Origin: JBCCGI01 sp039029355
GTDB lineage: Bacteria > Planctomycetota > UBA1135 > GCA-002686595
Direction: 5' to 3'
Length of the DNA: 64,000 nucleotides
Assembly (NCBI GenBank): GCA_039029355.1
Contig: JBCCGI010000015.1
Span: 61,275 to 125,274, forward strand
Positions 27,885-36,150 of this stretch are shown piece after piece; the stretch's first letter is position 1, and each line of letters opens with the position of its first letter. The notes beneath the pieces were generated by a model. It was not told where the DNA came from. It worked only from the letters and a program-made list of their open reading frames with translations, and did no database searches. The translations under genes and the position numbers were made by a program.

Positions 27885-30470
27885 ATGGGAAAAGCGACTC
27901 GCTCCGGGCTCGAAGTATGCCCGGATCACGCCGGCGTTACGCGCCGTGGGAATCCGTTTCTCGTTCGAATTACGGCGGCGACACTGAGCGTCTTTGCGGC
28001 GGCCTGTGCGGGCGGTGGCGGGGGTGGCTCGGATAGTCCGAGTGGGCCGCCTCAGGTTCCGCTCGTCGAGGGAGCCTCGGTGGGCGTGTTCGAGGTGGAG
28101 GTTCCGGACATGGAGTCCTTCCTCCTGCACGGCACGCTGCCGATCCCGCCGGGCGTCTTCCCGCGGCCGGATGGGCAGCAGCCCTTCGGCGTGGTGGACG
28201 TCAGCGGGGAGACCTACGGCGCGCAGGCCGAGGTGACGTCGTGGTACGCCAACGACGAGGTCGACGGCGCCGACGTCGTGGAGATCATCGCGCGGGTGAG
28301 CCGCGGCTCGCAGGCCGTGGGCTCGCGCGCGACGTACCGCATCGTCCTCGCCACGCACGCCTCGCAGCCCTCCCCCGGGACGCCCGGGGTCGAGGACCTG
28401 CAGAACGGCCCGACCGCCGTCCCCACCTCGATCAAGAACCTGGTTGGGAACCCGGCGAACCTGGAGTTCATCAGCTACGACTGCTTCGACAACAAGTACA
28501 CGATGCAGCCGCTGGACGGCGGCGCCGAGAAGAACGCGCTGATGCGCTACGGCGAGCACACCGCCGAGCTGCGCTCGTTCCAGCACCTGATGCCCGCGCC
28601 CGCGGTCTCGGGTGGTTCGGGCACGCTGCACCACTGGCTCGGCGTCCACACCTACGCGCGCACGTTCAGCGGCGAGGAGATGCTGGGTCTCGACATCCGC
28701 GTCTCGAACGCGGACAGCGGCGTCGATCCGTCGACCGACATCGACAACCCGCTCGACAAGCTCTACTTCAAGAACTTCCAGCTCGCGGTGCCGAACGGTT
28801 GGGTCGTGGTCCAGGACTACAAGGACCCGATGTTCGGCAACGGCGACGTGAAGGGCGGCTCGACGATCTTCCCGATCGTGAAGGGCATCTCGGGCGGCTC
28901 CGACATGCACGTCATGGAGTGGGGTGGCCAGTTCCACCGCCGCCTGATGATCTGCAAGGTCGGCGACGAGGACCGCGCCAAGGACCTCTTGCAGGGCGCC
29001 GGCCTGGGCTTCTCGCGCCTTGGCATGGACCCCGAGGAGGGTCACGAATACTGGTCGTGGTGGAACGACAACACCGCGCGCTACTGGCCGCAGCGGCACC
29101 TGATCCCCATCTTCGACCACGTCGGCTTCTCGTCGGTCGTAAACGGCATCAAGAGCGAGCGCAGCGACCTGAAGAGCCATATCCTGAACGGCACCTCGAA
29201 GGGCGGCTATCCGATCGAGGTCGGGAACCTCGGCTACGCCCACCCCTACGGCGTCGGTTACGGCGGCATGACCGGCGGCGCCGAGATCAACATCTTCGAC
29301 GGCATGCAGACGGTGTGGGCGGCCGAGGTCGCCGGCTACCAGAAGTTCCGCATGATCCACCGGATGCACTCGGACCGCATGCCGAACGCGCTCTTCAACT
29401 CCGACGGCGACCCGTCGAGCGCCGAGGACTGGATGAAGGTCGGTGGCTCGGGCGAATACGTGCCCTTCAGCCACTTCATCATCCCGAACCTCAGCGGCGC
29501 GGACGCCTTCGGCGTGCACGAGGCCGAGCAGTTCCAGATCGACCACGTGTCCTCGAACGGCATGAAGCCCGACTACGAGAACACGCTCTTGGGCTTCGAC
29601 GCGCACGACTACCAGCACTTCAGCCGCTACACGCGCGCGGCGAAGGTGCTGTCGTGGATCGCCAACGACTCGCTGGCGCAGGACGACCTGTGCATGCAGG
29701 CCGAGAACTTCAAGTTCTCGTGGCACCAGTACTACAACTCCTCGGGCGGCTACGTCCAGGTCAGCGGCCTGCGCTGGGACCTCGACTACGTCGATGAGCA
29801 CTTCGGTGCGGGCTTGCGCGTCGGTCGCGGCGAGGGCTGGGGCCTGGACTGCACCAACGCCGCCTATTCGTGCGCCGACGCCGAGTGGCGCGAAGGGCGC
29901 CGCGAGTGGTACGACATCGTCTCGCAGATGATGTTCGACGGCCAGGGGGCCTGCAACGGCTTCATGCAGTCGAACATCCAGGAGAAGTTCCTCGACGCCA
30001 AGTATCGCGCGCGCCAAGCGATCGAGCACGCGATCCTCGACAACGGCCTGCGCGGCATGCTCGAGAGCGTCTACCGCGGCGACGACGTCGCGCACACCGC
30101 GATGATGGAGGACGTTCTAGAGGACTCCTTCTACGCACTGATCTCGGACATGTCCTGGGGGCCGGGCGAGCCGGCACCCTGGCAGTACGCCGCGGTCGGC
30201 CCGCTCGACGAGTCGCAGCCGATCTGGTGCTCGCTGTCCCAACTGCCGTCGGACGGCTACACGCCGGGCGCCTACGACGCCTTCCAGAACTGGTCCGAGT
30301 TCGCCTACGCCCACGACCTGACCGGGGCGCAGATCTTCCTGAACAAGGCCGGGGACCTGATGGGCGGCACCTCGAACCTGCTGGCGGCGCTCGAGAACGA
30401 CAAGCTCAACAACATCGCCAACCGCGCGGGGCTGCTCGCCTACATGCAGCACCTGAACGGCGACTTCTAG
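27885..30470 (+). CDS. Large lipoprotein of unknown function
   Basis: An 861-aa protein whose N-terminus ends in a lipobox-like VFAAAC (Cys41) followed by six glycines and a Ser/Pro-rich linker. The start is supported by AAGGAAGGG just upstream of ATG; a more upstream ATG in frame lacks this. The mature part is acidic and aromatic-rich with several His/Trp clusters (GGSDMHVMEWGGQFHRR, GHEYWSWWNDN, HDYQHFSRYTRAAK, KFSWHQYYNSSGGYVQVSG), which could form a catalytic or binding pocket. I recognise no family. It is divergent from the ECF-kinase pair, so it may be part of that regulon. Confidence 0.7.
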   Translation: MGKATRSGLEVCPDHAGVTRRGNPFLVRITAATLSVFAAACAGGGGGGSDSPSGPPQVPLVEGASVGVFEVEVPDMESFLLHGTLPIPPGVFPRPDGQQPFGVVDVSGETYGAQAEVTSWYANDEVDGADVVEIIARVSRGSQAVGSRATYRIVLATHASQPSPGTPGVEDLQNGPTAVPTSIKNLVGNPANLEFISYDCFDNKYTMQPLDGGAEKNALMRYGEHTAELRSFQHLMPAPAVSGGSGTLHHWLGVHTYARTFSGEEMLGLDIRVSNADSGVDPSTDIDNPLDKLYFKNFQLAVPNGWVVVQDYKDPMFGNGDVKGGSTIFPIVKGISGGSDMHVMEWGGQFHRRLMICKVGDEDRAKDLLQGAGLGFSRLGMDPEEGHEYWSWWNDNTARYWPQRHLIPIFDHVGFSSVVNGIKSERSDLKSHILNGTSKGGYPIEVGNLGYAHPYGVGYGGMTGGAEINIFDGMQTVWAAEVAGYQKFRMIHRMHSDRMPNALFNSDGDPSSAEDWMKVGGSGEYVPFSHFIIPNLSGADAFGVHEAEQFQIDHVSSNGMKPDYENTLLGFDAHDYQHFSRYTRAAKVLSWIANDSLAQDDLCMQAENFKFSWHQYYNSSGGYVQVSGLRWDLDYVDEHFGAGLRVGRGEGWGLDCTNAAYSCADAEWREGRREWYDIVSQMMFDGQGACNGFMQSNIQEKFLDAKYRARQAIEHAILDNGLRGMLESVYRGDDVAHTAMMEDVLEDSFYALISDMSWGPGEPAPWQYAAVGPLDESQPIWCSLSQLPSDGYTPGAYDAFQNWSEFAYAHDLTGAQIFLNKAGDLMGGTSNLLAALENDKLNNIANRAGLLAYMQHLNGDF

Positions 30471-30508
30471 GCCCTTCGGGGCAACGGCCCGGGCTCTCCG
30501 GGCGAGCG

Positions 30509-30547
30509 CACGGGCGCGGCGGTCTCCGTCGCGCCCGTGTTCTTTTT
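30509..30547 (+). terminator. Intrinsic terminator after the large lipoprotein gene
   Basis: GC-rich hairpin (arms CACGGGCGCG and CGCGCCCGTG, 11-nt loop) followed by TTCTTTTT, about 40 nt downstream of the lipoprotein stop. Good intrinsic-terminator form. Confidence 0.8.
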
Positions 30548-30561
30548 CGCGGCGCCTGCCC

Positions 30562-30591
30562 TTGTCCAGCCGCCCCCGGGTCGCCCATCCT
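30562..30591 (+). promoter_or_regulatory. Possible promoter directly before the protease lipoprotein gene
   Basis: TTGTCC (30562-30567) and CATCCT (30586-30591) are spaced 18 nt, and the second lies only 7 nt before the ATG, with no Shine-Dalgarno. This would give a leaderless or nearly leaderless mRNA. The match is partial and judged by eye. Confidence 0.3.
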
Positions 30592-30598
30592 CTCGCGG

Positions 30599-32062
30599 AT
30601 GCGCGCCTTGCTCCCGGCCCTCCTCCTGCTCGCCGCCTGCTCGGGCGAGGTCGAGCCCGCCGTCGCGACGCTCACCGCCGGCGAGGTGCGGGAGGTCGTC
30701 TTCGACCCGCGCGCCGAGACCGGCGCCGCGTTCCGGATCGAGCTCCCCCCCGCCGCCACCGGCCTGCGCGTCCGCACCGAGGGCGCCACGCACGACGTGG
30801 AGCTCTACGCCCGCCTCGACGCGCCCCCGCAGCCCGAGACCGGGCTGTGGGACGCCGCGACCGCGAGCGCCTGGCTCGACGAGGACCTGCTGCTGGAGGC
30901 CTCCGACGTGTACGCGCCGGGCACCTGGCACCTTCTGGTCGCCCTCTCGCCGGTCGCCGCCTACGAGATGGCCGAGCCCGAGGTGCGGCTGACGCTGCGC
31001 GCCGACGCGGTGCTGCCGGAGCGCGCCGAGCTGAAGGTCGACCAGGTCGAACAACACGTCCTACGGCGCGAGCACGGCCTGCGCGCGGTCTTCCGCGTGG
31101 CGCTCCCGGACGACTTCCGCGAGCCGGGCCGGCGCCTGCGCCTCGAGGCCTTCTCGCCCCTCGCCGACGTCGAGCTGGTCGCCGGGCCGTCGGCCGGGGC
31201 GGACGTGTGGAACGCGCCCTACGGCTCGTCGGCGCGCACGTGGACCTTCGAGCGGTTGATGCTCGACCCGCGCGAGGTGCGCGACGAGCTCTTTCTGCAC
31301 GTCTACGCCTACGCCGCCTACGAGACGCTGGGCGCGATCCCGGTACGGGTGCTGGCCGCGACCGAGGAGCGCGACGACCTCTCGCTCGCGCCGCCGATCG
31401 AGGTGCCGCCGGCCGCGGCCGCGGGCTCCGACCCGACGCTGCGCGCGATCGCGTCGACGGTGAGCATCTTCGGGCCGCTGGGCGCGGGCTCGGGGGTCGT
31501 GGTCTCCCCCGCCGGCCTGGTCCTGACGAACGCGCACGTGGTGGTCGGTGCCGACGAGGGCGCCGAGGGCCCCGCGAGTCTCGCGGCCGGCTTCCCCCTC
31601 GACGCGGCGCGTCCGCCCGTGCCGTCGGTCGCGCTCACGCTGCTCGACGTGCGCGAGGACGTGGACCTCGCGCTCCTGCGCATCTGCGGCGGGCTCGACG
31701 GCGCGCCGCTGCCCGCGGACCTGCGCTTCCCCCACGTCGAGCTCGCACCCGGCCGGCTGCCGCTGGGCGACGAGCTCACCGTTCTGGGCTACCCGATGAC
31801 CGGCGGCTCGGGCTCGCTGATCTCGATCACGCTGACGCGCGGCATCGTCTCGGGCTACTCGGCCGAGGTCGAGGGCGTGGTCTACAAGACCGACGCCGCG
31901 GTCCACTCCGGGGTCTCCGGTGGCGCGTGCATCGACGCCTCGGGCCGGCTCGTGGGTCTGCCGTCGGCCAGCATCGCTGACCTGAACGAGGCCGGCGGCC
32001 TGGGCTACGTCATCCCGGTCGACCGCCTGCCGGTTGCATGGCGCAAGCGCATCGCGCGCTAG
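30599..32062 (+). CDS. Trypsin-like serine protease lipoprotein
   Basis: A 487-aa envelope protease. The signal MRALLPALLLLAAC ends in a lipobox. An N-terminal beta-rich region (about 20-275), resembling pre-peptidase-type domains, is followed by a chymotrypsin-fold protease (about 285-480) with the complete triad: His in LTNAHVVVG, Asp in REDVDLALLRI, Ser in HSGVSGGACID. No PDZ domain is present, so it is not a typical DegP/HtrA. The ATG is the first with a signal peptide. It follows the lipoprotein gene but has a terminator in between and a possible promoter of its own. A truncated copy of its 3' end lies at 38.9 kb. Confidence 0.88.
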   Translation: MRALLPALLLLAACSGEVEPAVATLTAGEVREVVFDPRAETGAAFRIELPPAATGLRVRTEGATHDVELYARLDAPPQPETGLWDAATASAWLDEDLLLEASDVYAPGTWHLLVALSPVAAYEMAEPEVRLTLRADAVLPERAELKVDQVEQHVLRREHGLRAVFRVALPDDFREPGRRLRLEAFSPLADVELVAGPSAGADVWNAPYGSSARTWTFERLMLDPREVRDELFLHVYAYAAYETLGAIPVRVLAATEERDDLSLAPPIEVPPAAAAGSDPTLRAIASTVSIFGPLGAGSGVVVSPAGLVLTNAHVVVGADEGAEGPASLAAGFPLDAARPPVPSVALTLLDVREDVDLALLRICGGLDGAPLPADLRFPHVELAPGRLPLGDELTVLGYPMTGGSGSLISITLTRGIVSGYSAEVEGVVYKTDAAVHSGVSGGACIDASGRLVGLPSASIADLNEAGGLGYVIPVDRLPVAWRKRIAR

Positions 32063-32101
32063 CCCGCATTCGTCACGAGGCGTCGTGGCAATGCGGTCCA
32101 A

Positions 32102-32218
32102 CTCGGCGCCTGCTGGTGCTTTGGGAACGCTGGCCTCGCAGGCGACCCTGAACGGGTCGTCGAGGACACCGGTGTTCCCAAAGTGCCGCGAAACGCCGAG
32201 AGGCCCGCGAAGCGGGCC
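32102..32218. repeat. Long imperfect hairpin in a convergent intergenic gap
   Basis: Arms at 32102-32133 and 32169-32200 share CTCGGCG and CTTTGGGAAC with their complements, and the inside can pair again (CCTCG...GACCC with GGGTC...CGAGG). A separate perfect 7-bp hairpin (GGCCCGC-GAA-GCGGGCC) follows at 32202-32218. The whole lies between the convergent protease and kinase genes. It may be a bidirectional transcription stop or a decayed mobile hairpin element. Confidence 0.6.
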
Positions 32219-32291
32219 GGTTGGGCTGCGGTGGCGCACCGGCTCGTGATGGATGCGCGCGAGCCCCGCTTTGCTGCGGGGCTGCGGGGCG

Positions 32292-35200
32292 TCACCTTCG
32301 GCCTGTAGCACGCCGCTCGTGCCGCGGCAGGCTGTCCCACAGGCGCACCGTGGTGTCGCCCGAGGCCGAGGCCAGCAGTGTGCCGTCAGGGCTCCAGGCG
32401 AGGTGCATGACGTACTGCTCGTGGCCTCGCAGTACGAGCAACGGTTCGTGGGTGTCCGCATCCCACAGACGGATGGTGCCATCGTTGCCGCCCGACGCGA
32501 GGCGTGTGCCGTCGGGGCTGAAGGCCAGGGCGAAGACCGGCCCCTCGTGGCCCTCGAGCAGTGCCACCTGGCGCGCGCCCGGCTGCCCCGAGGCCCAGCC
32601 GACGGTGCTGGCCCTTGGCTCGGAAACGCCGCGCTTCCAATCCGGCGGGAGCTCGACGATCAGGATCCCTTCCACCGCCGGCCGGGCGGCGCGGACTCCG
32701 TCCGGGTGTAAGGCGGCGTTCCCCGTCACGCCGCCGAGCTGGCGTGCGAGCGTTTCGCGAAAGCTGACCTCGGGGTCGCCCGCCTCCACCACGGGCAGCA
32801 CCGCGCCGGACTCCACCTCCCAGTGCAGGCATCCCGCCGAAGTGCCCACCACCAACCGCGAACCGTCCTGCGAGAACTCAGCCCGCGGCGACTCGTTGAA
32901 CATCTTGGGCACGCCGAAGGTTCCGAGGGAGCGCTCGGAGGCCGTATCCCAGACGTGGACCTCGGGCTCCGCCAAGCCCACGGAAGCCAGTCGCCGACCG
33001 TCCGGCGAGAAGCTCACACCATAGGCGAAGGTCGAGTGCCCGCGCAGCACCCCAGGGTCGGCCAGCGGGAAGGTGCGGATGCGCTCCCCGGCGATCACCA
33101 CGGTCGTGCCGTCCGGCGAGACCGCGGCCCGGATCTCGCCCTCCATGCCGGACTCGTAGACGGCGACGACCTGGCCCGAGTCCGCCTCCCAGAGACGGGC
33201 CGTCCCATCGAACGACGCGGTGACCAGGCGGGCGCCATCCGGGGTCCAGGCGACGCTCTCGACCCGCTCGCGGTGTCCGGTGAGCCGCCGCCGGATCGCG
33301 AGCGTGCCGGCGTCGAGCACGAAGGCGTTGCGGTAGAGGCAGGCCACCGCCACGCTGCGCCCGTCGGGTGCAAAGGCGACTTGGAGCACCACGTCGTCGA
33401 GCATCTGCTCCGCCAGGGTCCGGCCGCTCACCGAGTCGAGCAGCGCCACACGTTTGGAGCCACCCACGACGACGCGCGCCCCATCCGGGGAGAAGTCGGC
33501 GAAGCCAGGTGGCTCTTCGCTGAACGGGATCGAGCGTTCGCCGTCCCACAGGCGTGTATCCCTGCCGCCGTAGAGAAGCGTCCCTCGGCCGGGGCTCCAG
33601 GCCAGGACGCGCGGAGGGTTCGCGGGATCGGAGGCAGAGATGCGACGCTGCACGCCTCCGGCTGTGTCCCCCACCGCTACGGCCGCATCCGAGGTGCGCA
33701 GGGCGAAGCGCCCCGATCGACCGTCAACGAGCAGCGTGCCCGCCGACTGCGCCGCCGGCACGGCCGCCTCCGCGAAGCTCGTCGCCTGGAGCAGCTCTCC
33801 GGTGGCGAGGTTCCACCGGCCCACGCTGTCGTTCGCGAGCCCCGCCAGCACGTGCACTCCGCGCGCGCCGAAGGCCGGCGTCGTGCAGGCGGCTGCGGGC
33901 AGCTCCCACTCCGCCGTGTGCTGGCTGAGCCGAGCTCGGAGATAGTCGTATTCCCAGCCGCGATGCCACGCCGGCGTGCGCTGCAGGTGCTCGGCCGCCC
34001 CGCGGAAGTCGCGCGCTTCCACCGCCGCCCCCGCGGCGGCGATGCCGGAGAGGTAGTTCGCGCGCTCGAGCTGATCCGTGCGGCGGTCGGCCGCTAACGC
34101 GTACTTGCCCGCCACAAGGGCCCCGGTTGCGGCGACCAGCAGAGTCGCCAGCACGCCGCCCACCAGGGCCTTGTTGCGGCGCGCGAACTTGCGCACCTGG
34201 TAGATGCGGCTGGGGGGGCGCGCGACGATCGGCCGGTGGTCCAGGTGCCGGCGGATGTCCTCCGCCAGGGCGGCGGCGCTGGCGTAGCGCCGGCCGGGCG
34301 CGGGTTCCAGGGCCTTGCCCAGGAGGGTCTCTAGGTCCCCGCGCAGGGTGGCGTCGAAGACACCGGCGCGGGGCGGCTCGGCCGTGGCCAGGATCGCGAT
34401 CGCGTCCGAGAGCGGCAGCTCCTCGACCGCGTGGGGTAGACGGCCGGCAAGAAGCTCGAAGCCCATCACGCCCAGGGCGTAGACGTCGACCCGGACGCTG
34501 ACGGCCCCCGGCACCTGGCGCAGCTGCTCGGGCGCCATGTACGCGAGCGTGCCGACGAGCTGCCCCTCCTCGGTCACGATGGTCGAGAGGGTGGCGGAGG
34601 TCCCGTCGGAACGGGCGATACCGAAGTCGAGCACGCGCGGGTGGCCATGCTCGTCCACCAGCACGTTGTCCGGCTTCAGGTCACGGTGGATCACGCCCTG
34701 CCCGTGGGCGTACTCGACCGCGTCCGCCACCTGAGCCAGGAGGCGCAGGCGCTCCTGGCGGCCGAGTCCGCGCTCCTCGCAATAGGTGCGCACGTCGACG
34801 CCGTCCACCAACTCCATCGCGAAGAACGGCTGGGGGCCGCGCCCCGCGTCGAAGGTGCCGGCCTCGAAGATGCGCGCGATGCCGGGGTGGTTGAGCCGTC
34901 CGAGCAGCTCCGCCTCCTGGCGGAAGCGCCGCAGCCGCTCGCGGGTGGCGTGCATCGGGTGCAGGAGCTTGATGGCCACGCGCCGACGGGGCGAGTCCTG
35001 CTGCGCTTCGTAGACCACCCCCATCCCCCCGCGGCCGATCTGGCGCAGGATGGTGTAGTCGCCGATCCGGTCAGGCAGCCAGGCGCTGCTGCCGTCGTCC
35101 ACGACCCGGTCCAGCGCCCGGCGGGCGCCCGCGAGCACGATCTCGGCGAAGGCGTCGTCCGCCCCGTCGTCGCGGCCGGCGGCCCAGAGCTCGAGCACCT

Positions 35201-35327
35201 CGCCTCGCAGCGCCGCGTCGCCTTCGCAGGTACGTGCCAGGTACTCGTCGAGAGACGCGCCCTCGAGCCCGCGGGCCCCGCCGAGGATCGCGTGCACCCG
35301 CGCGTAGCGCCGGCCCTCGTCCCCCAT
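32292..35327 (-). CDS. Membrane Ser/Thr protein kinase with C-terminal WD40 repeats
   Basis: A 1011-aa Hanks-type kinase. A short N-terminal helical segment precedes an intact kinase domain (about 90-350): GRGGMG loop, VAIK lysine, HRDLKPDN near 212, DFGIARS, MAPEQL. One membrane helix lies near 385-405 (LVGGVLATLLVAATGALVAG). The outside part is a WD40-type propeller (about 460-1005) with blades such as SVAWTPDGARLVTASFDGTARLW and ALAFSPDGTRLASGGNDGTIRLW. The ATG overlaps the stop of the upstream ECF sigma gene (ATGA), so the two are coupled. Likely role: relay of an envelope signal to the ECF factor or other targets. Confidence 0.9.
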   Translation of the reverse strand: MGDEGRRYARVHAILGGARGLEGASLDEYLARTCEGDAALRGEVLELWAAGRDDGADDAFAEIVLAGARRALDRVVDDGSSAWLPDRIGDYTILRQIGRGGMGVVYEAQQDSPRRRVAIKLLHPMHATRERLRRFRQEAELLGRLNHPGIARIFEAGTFDAGRGPQPFFAMELVDGVDVRTYCEERGLGRQERLRLLAQVADAVEYAHGQGVIHRDLKPDNVLVDEHGHPRVLDFGIARSDGTSATLSTIVTEEGQLVGTLAYMAPEQLRQVPGAVSVRVDVYALGVMGFELLAGRLPHAVEELPLSDAIAILATAEPPRAGVFDATLRGDLETLLGKALEPAPGRRYASAAALAEDIRRHLDHRPIVARPPSRIYQVRKFARRNKALVGGVLATLLVAATGALVAGKYALAADRRTDQLERANYLSGIAAAGAAVEARDFRGAAEHLQRTPAWHRGWEYDYLRARLSQHTAEWELPAAACTTPAFGARGVHVLAGLANDSVGRWNLATGELLQATSFAEAAVPAAQSAGTLLVDGRSGRFALRTSDAAVAVGDTAGGVQRRISASDPANPPRVLAWSPGRGTLLYGGRDTRLWDGERSIPFSEEPPGFADFSPDGARVVVGGSKRVALLDSVSGRTLAEQMLDDVVLQVAFAPDGRSVAVACLYRNAFVLDAGTLAIRRRLTGHRERVESVAWTPDGARLVTASFDGTARLWEADSGQVVAVYESGMEGEIRAAVSPDGTTVVIAGERIRTFPLADPGVLRGHSTFAYGVSFSPDGRRLASVGLAEPEVHVWDTASERSLGTFGVPKMFNESPRAEFSQDGSRLVVGTSAGCLHWEVESGAVLPVVEAGDPEVSFRETLARQLGGVTGNAALHPDGVRAARPAVEGILIVELPPDWKRGVSEPRASTVGWASGQPGARQVALLEGHEGPVFALAFSPDGTRLASGGNDGTIRLWDADTHEPLLVLRGHEQYVMHLAWSPDGTLLASASGDTTVRLWDSLPRHERRATGRR

Positions 35328-35896
35328 CAGGCCCGGGCCAGCTCCCGGCGCAGCCAGGCCTTCGCGGTGAACCAGTCGGTCTCCACCGTGCTGTGGGAGA
35401 CGTCGAGCACGTCCGCGGTCTCGGCGATCGTCAGGCCGCCCAGGACGCGCAGCTCGACCACCCGGGCGTGGCGCTTGTTGAGCACCGCCAGGCGCCGCAG
35501 GGAGTCGTCCAGCTCCACCAGGTCGAGGCCGCGCTCGCGCGCGGTGCCGACCTCGCCGTCCAGGGTGATGCGCCGCCGGTCGCCGCCGCGTTTCTGGCGC
35601 GCCCCGCCGCGTGCGTGATCCGCGAGCACCTGGCGCATGGCCCGCGCCGCCAGCGCGAAGAAGTGGCGCCGGTCTTCCAGGGCGTTCAGGTGCCCCGCCA
35701 GCTTCACCCACGCCTCGTGGATCAGCGCCGTGGGCTGCAAGGTGTGGCCCCGGCGCTCGTCGGAGAAGACCTGCCGGGCGAGCGCTCCGAGCTGGTCGTA
35801 CACCAGCGGAAGGAGCGCTTCCGCCGCTCCCGCCTCGCCCGAACGGATCCCGCAAAGCAGCCGTGTAACGGTCTCTGGGTCGGAGGAGGCGTTCAT
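35327..35896 (-). CDS. ECF-type sigma factor (planctomycete/acidobacteria type)
   Basis: A 189-aa sigma factor with sigma2 (LPLVYDQLGALARQVFSDERRGHTLQPTALIHEAWVKL, the characteristic TLQPTALVHEAYLRL-like pattern) and sigma4 (DSLRRLAVLNKRHARVVELRVLGGLTIAETADVLDVSHSTVETDW). This matches the Sig-70_X6-like group common in Planctomycetes and Acidobacteria. The chosen ATG (MNASSDPETV) fits the normal length of about 190; the frame upstream is open but Arg/Pro-rich. Its stop overlaps the kinase ATG. No anti-sigma gene is visible. It is divergent from the gene for the exported NHL/FG-GAP protein across 254 bp. Confidence 0.9.
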   Translation of the reverse strand: MNASSDPETVTRLLCGIRSGEAGAAEALLPLVYDQLGALARQVFSDERRGHTLQPTALIHEAWVKLAGHLNALEDRRHFFALAARAMRQVLADHARGGARQKRGGDRRRITLDGEVGTARERGLDLVELDDSLRRLAVLNKRHARVVELRVLGGLTIAETADVLDVSHSTVETDWFTAKAWLRRELARA

Positions 35897-36150
35897 GCGT
35901 CGCGAAGGGGCCGGGGGATCCCCGTCGCGGCAAGGGTCCAGGGACCTGCATTGTATCGAGGTTCTCCGAGCCACGGGGGGCCCGGACCGGCCCGGAGCCC
36001 TGCGGGGAGAAAAACCGGATTCCGCCAGGGAGTCCGCGGCCAGGCGTCGCCTGGCCTGGAGAAGCGGGAGCGACCGGCCGATTCCGACGCCGCCCCGCAC
36101 GGCCCTCTTCTCCATCACCGGAAACCGCGACCCCTCCGGGTCCCGTCTGA

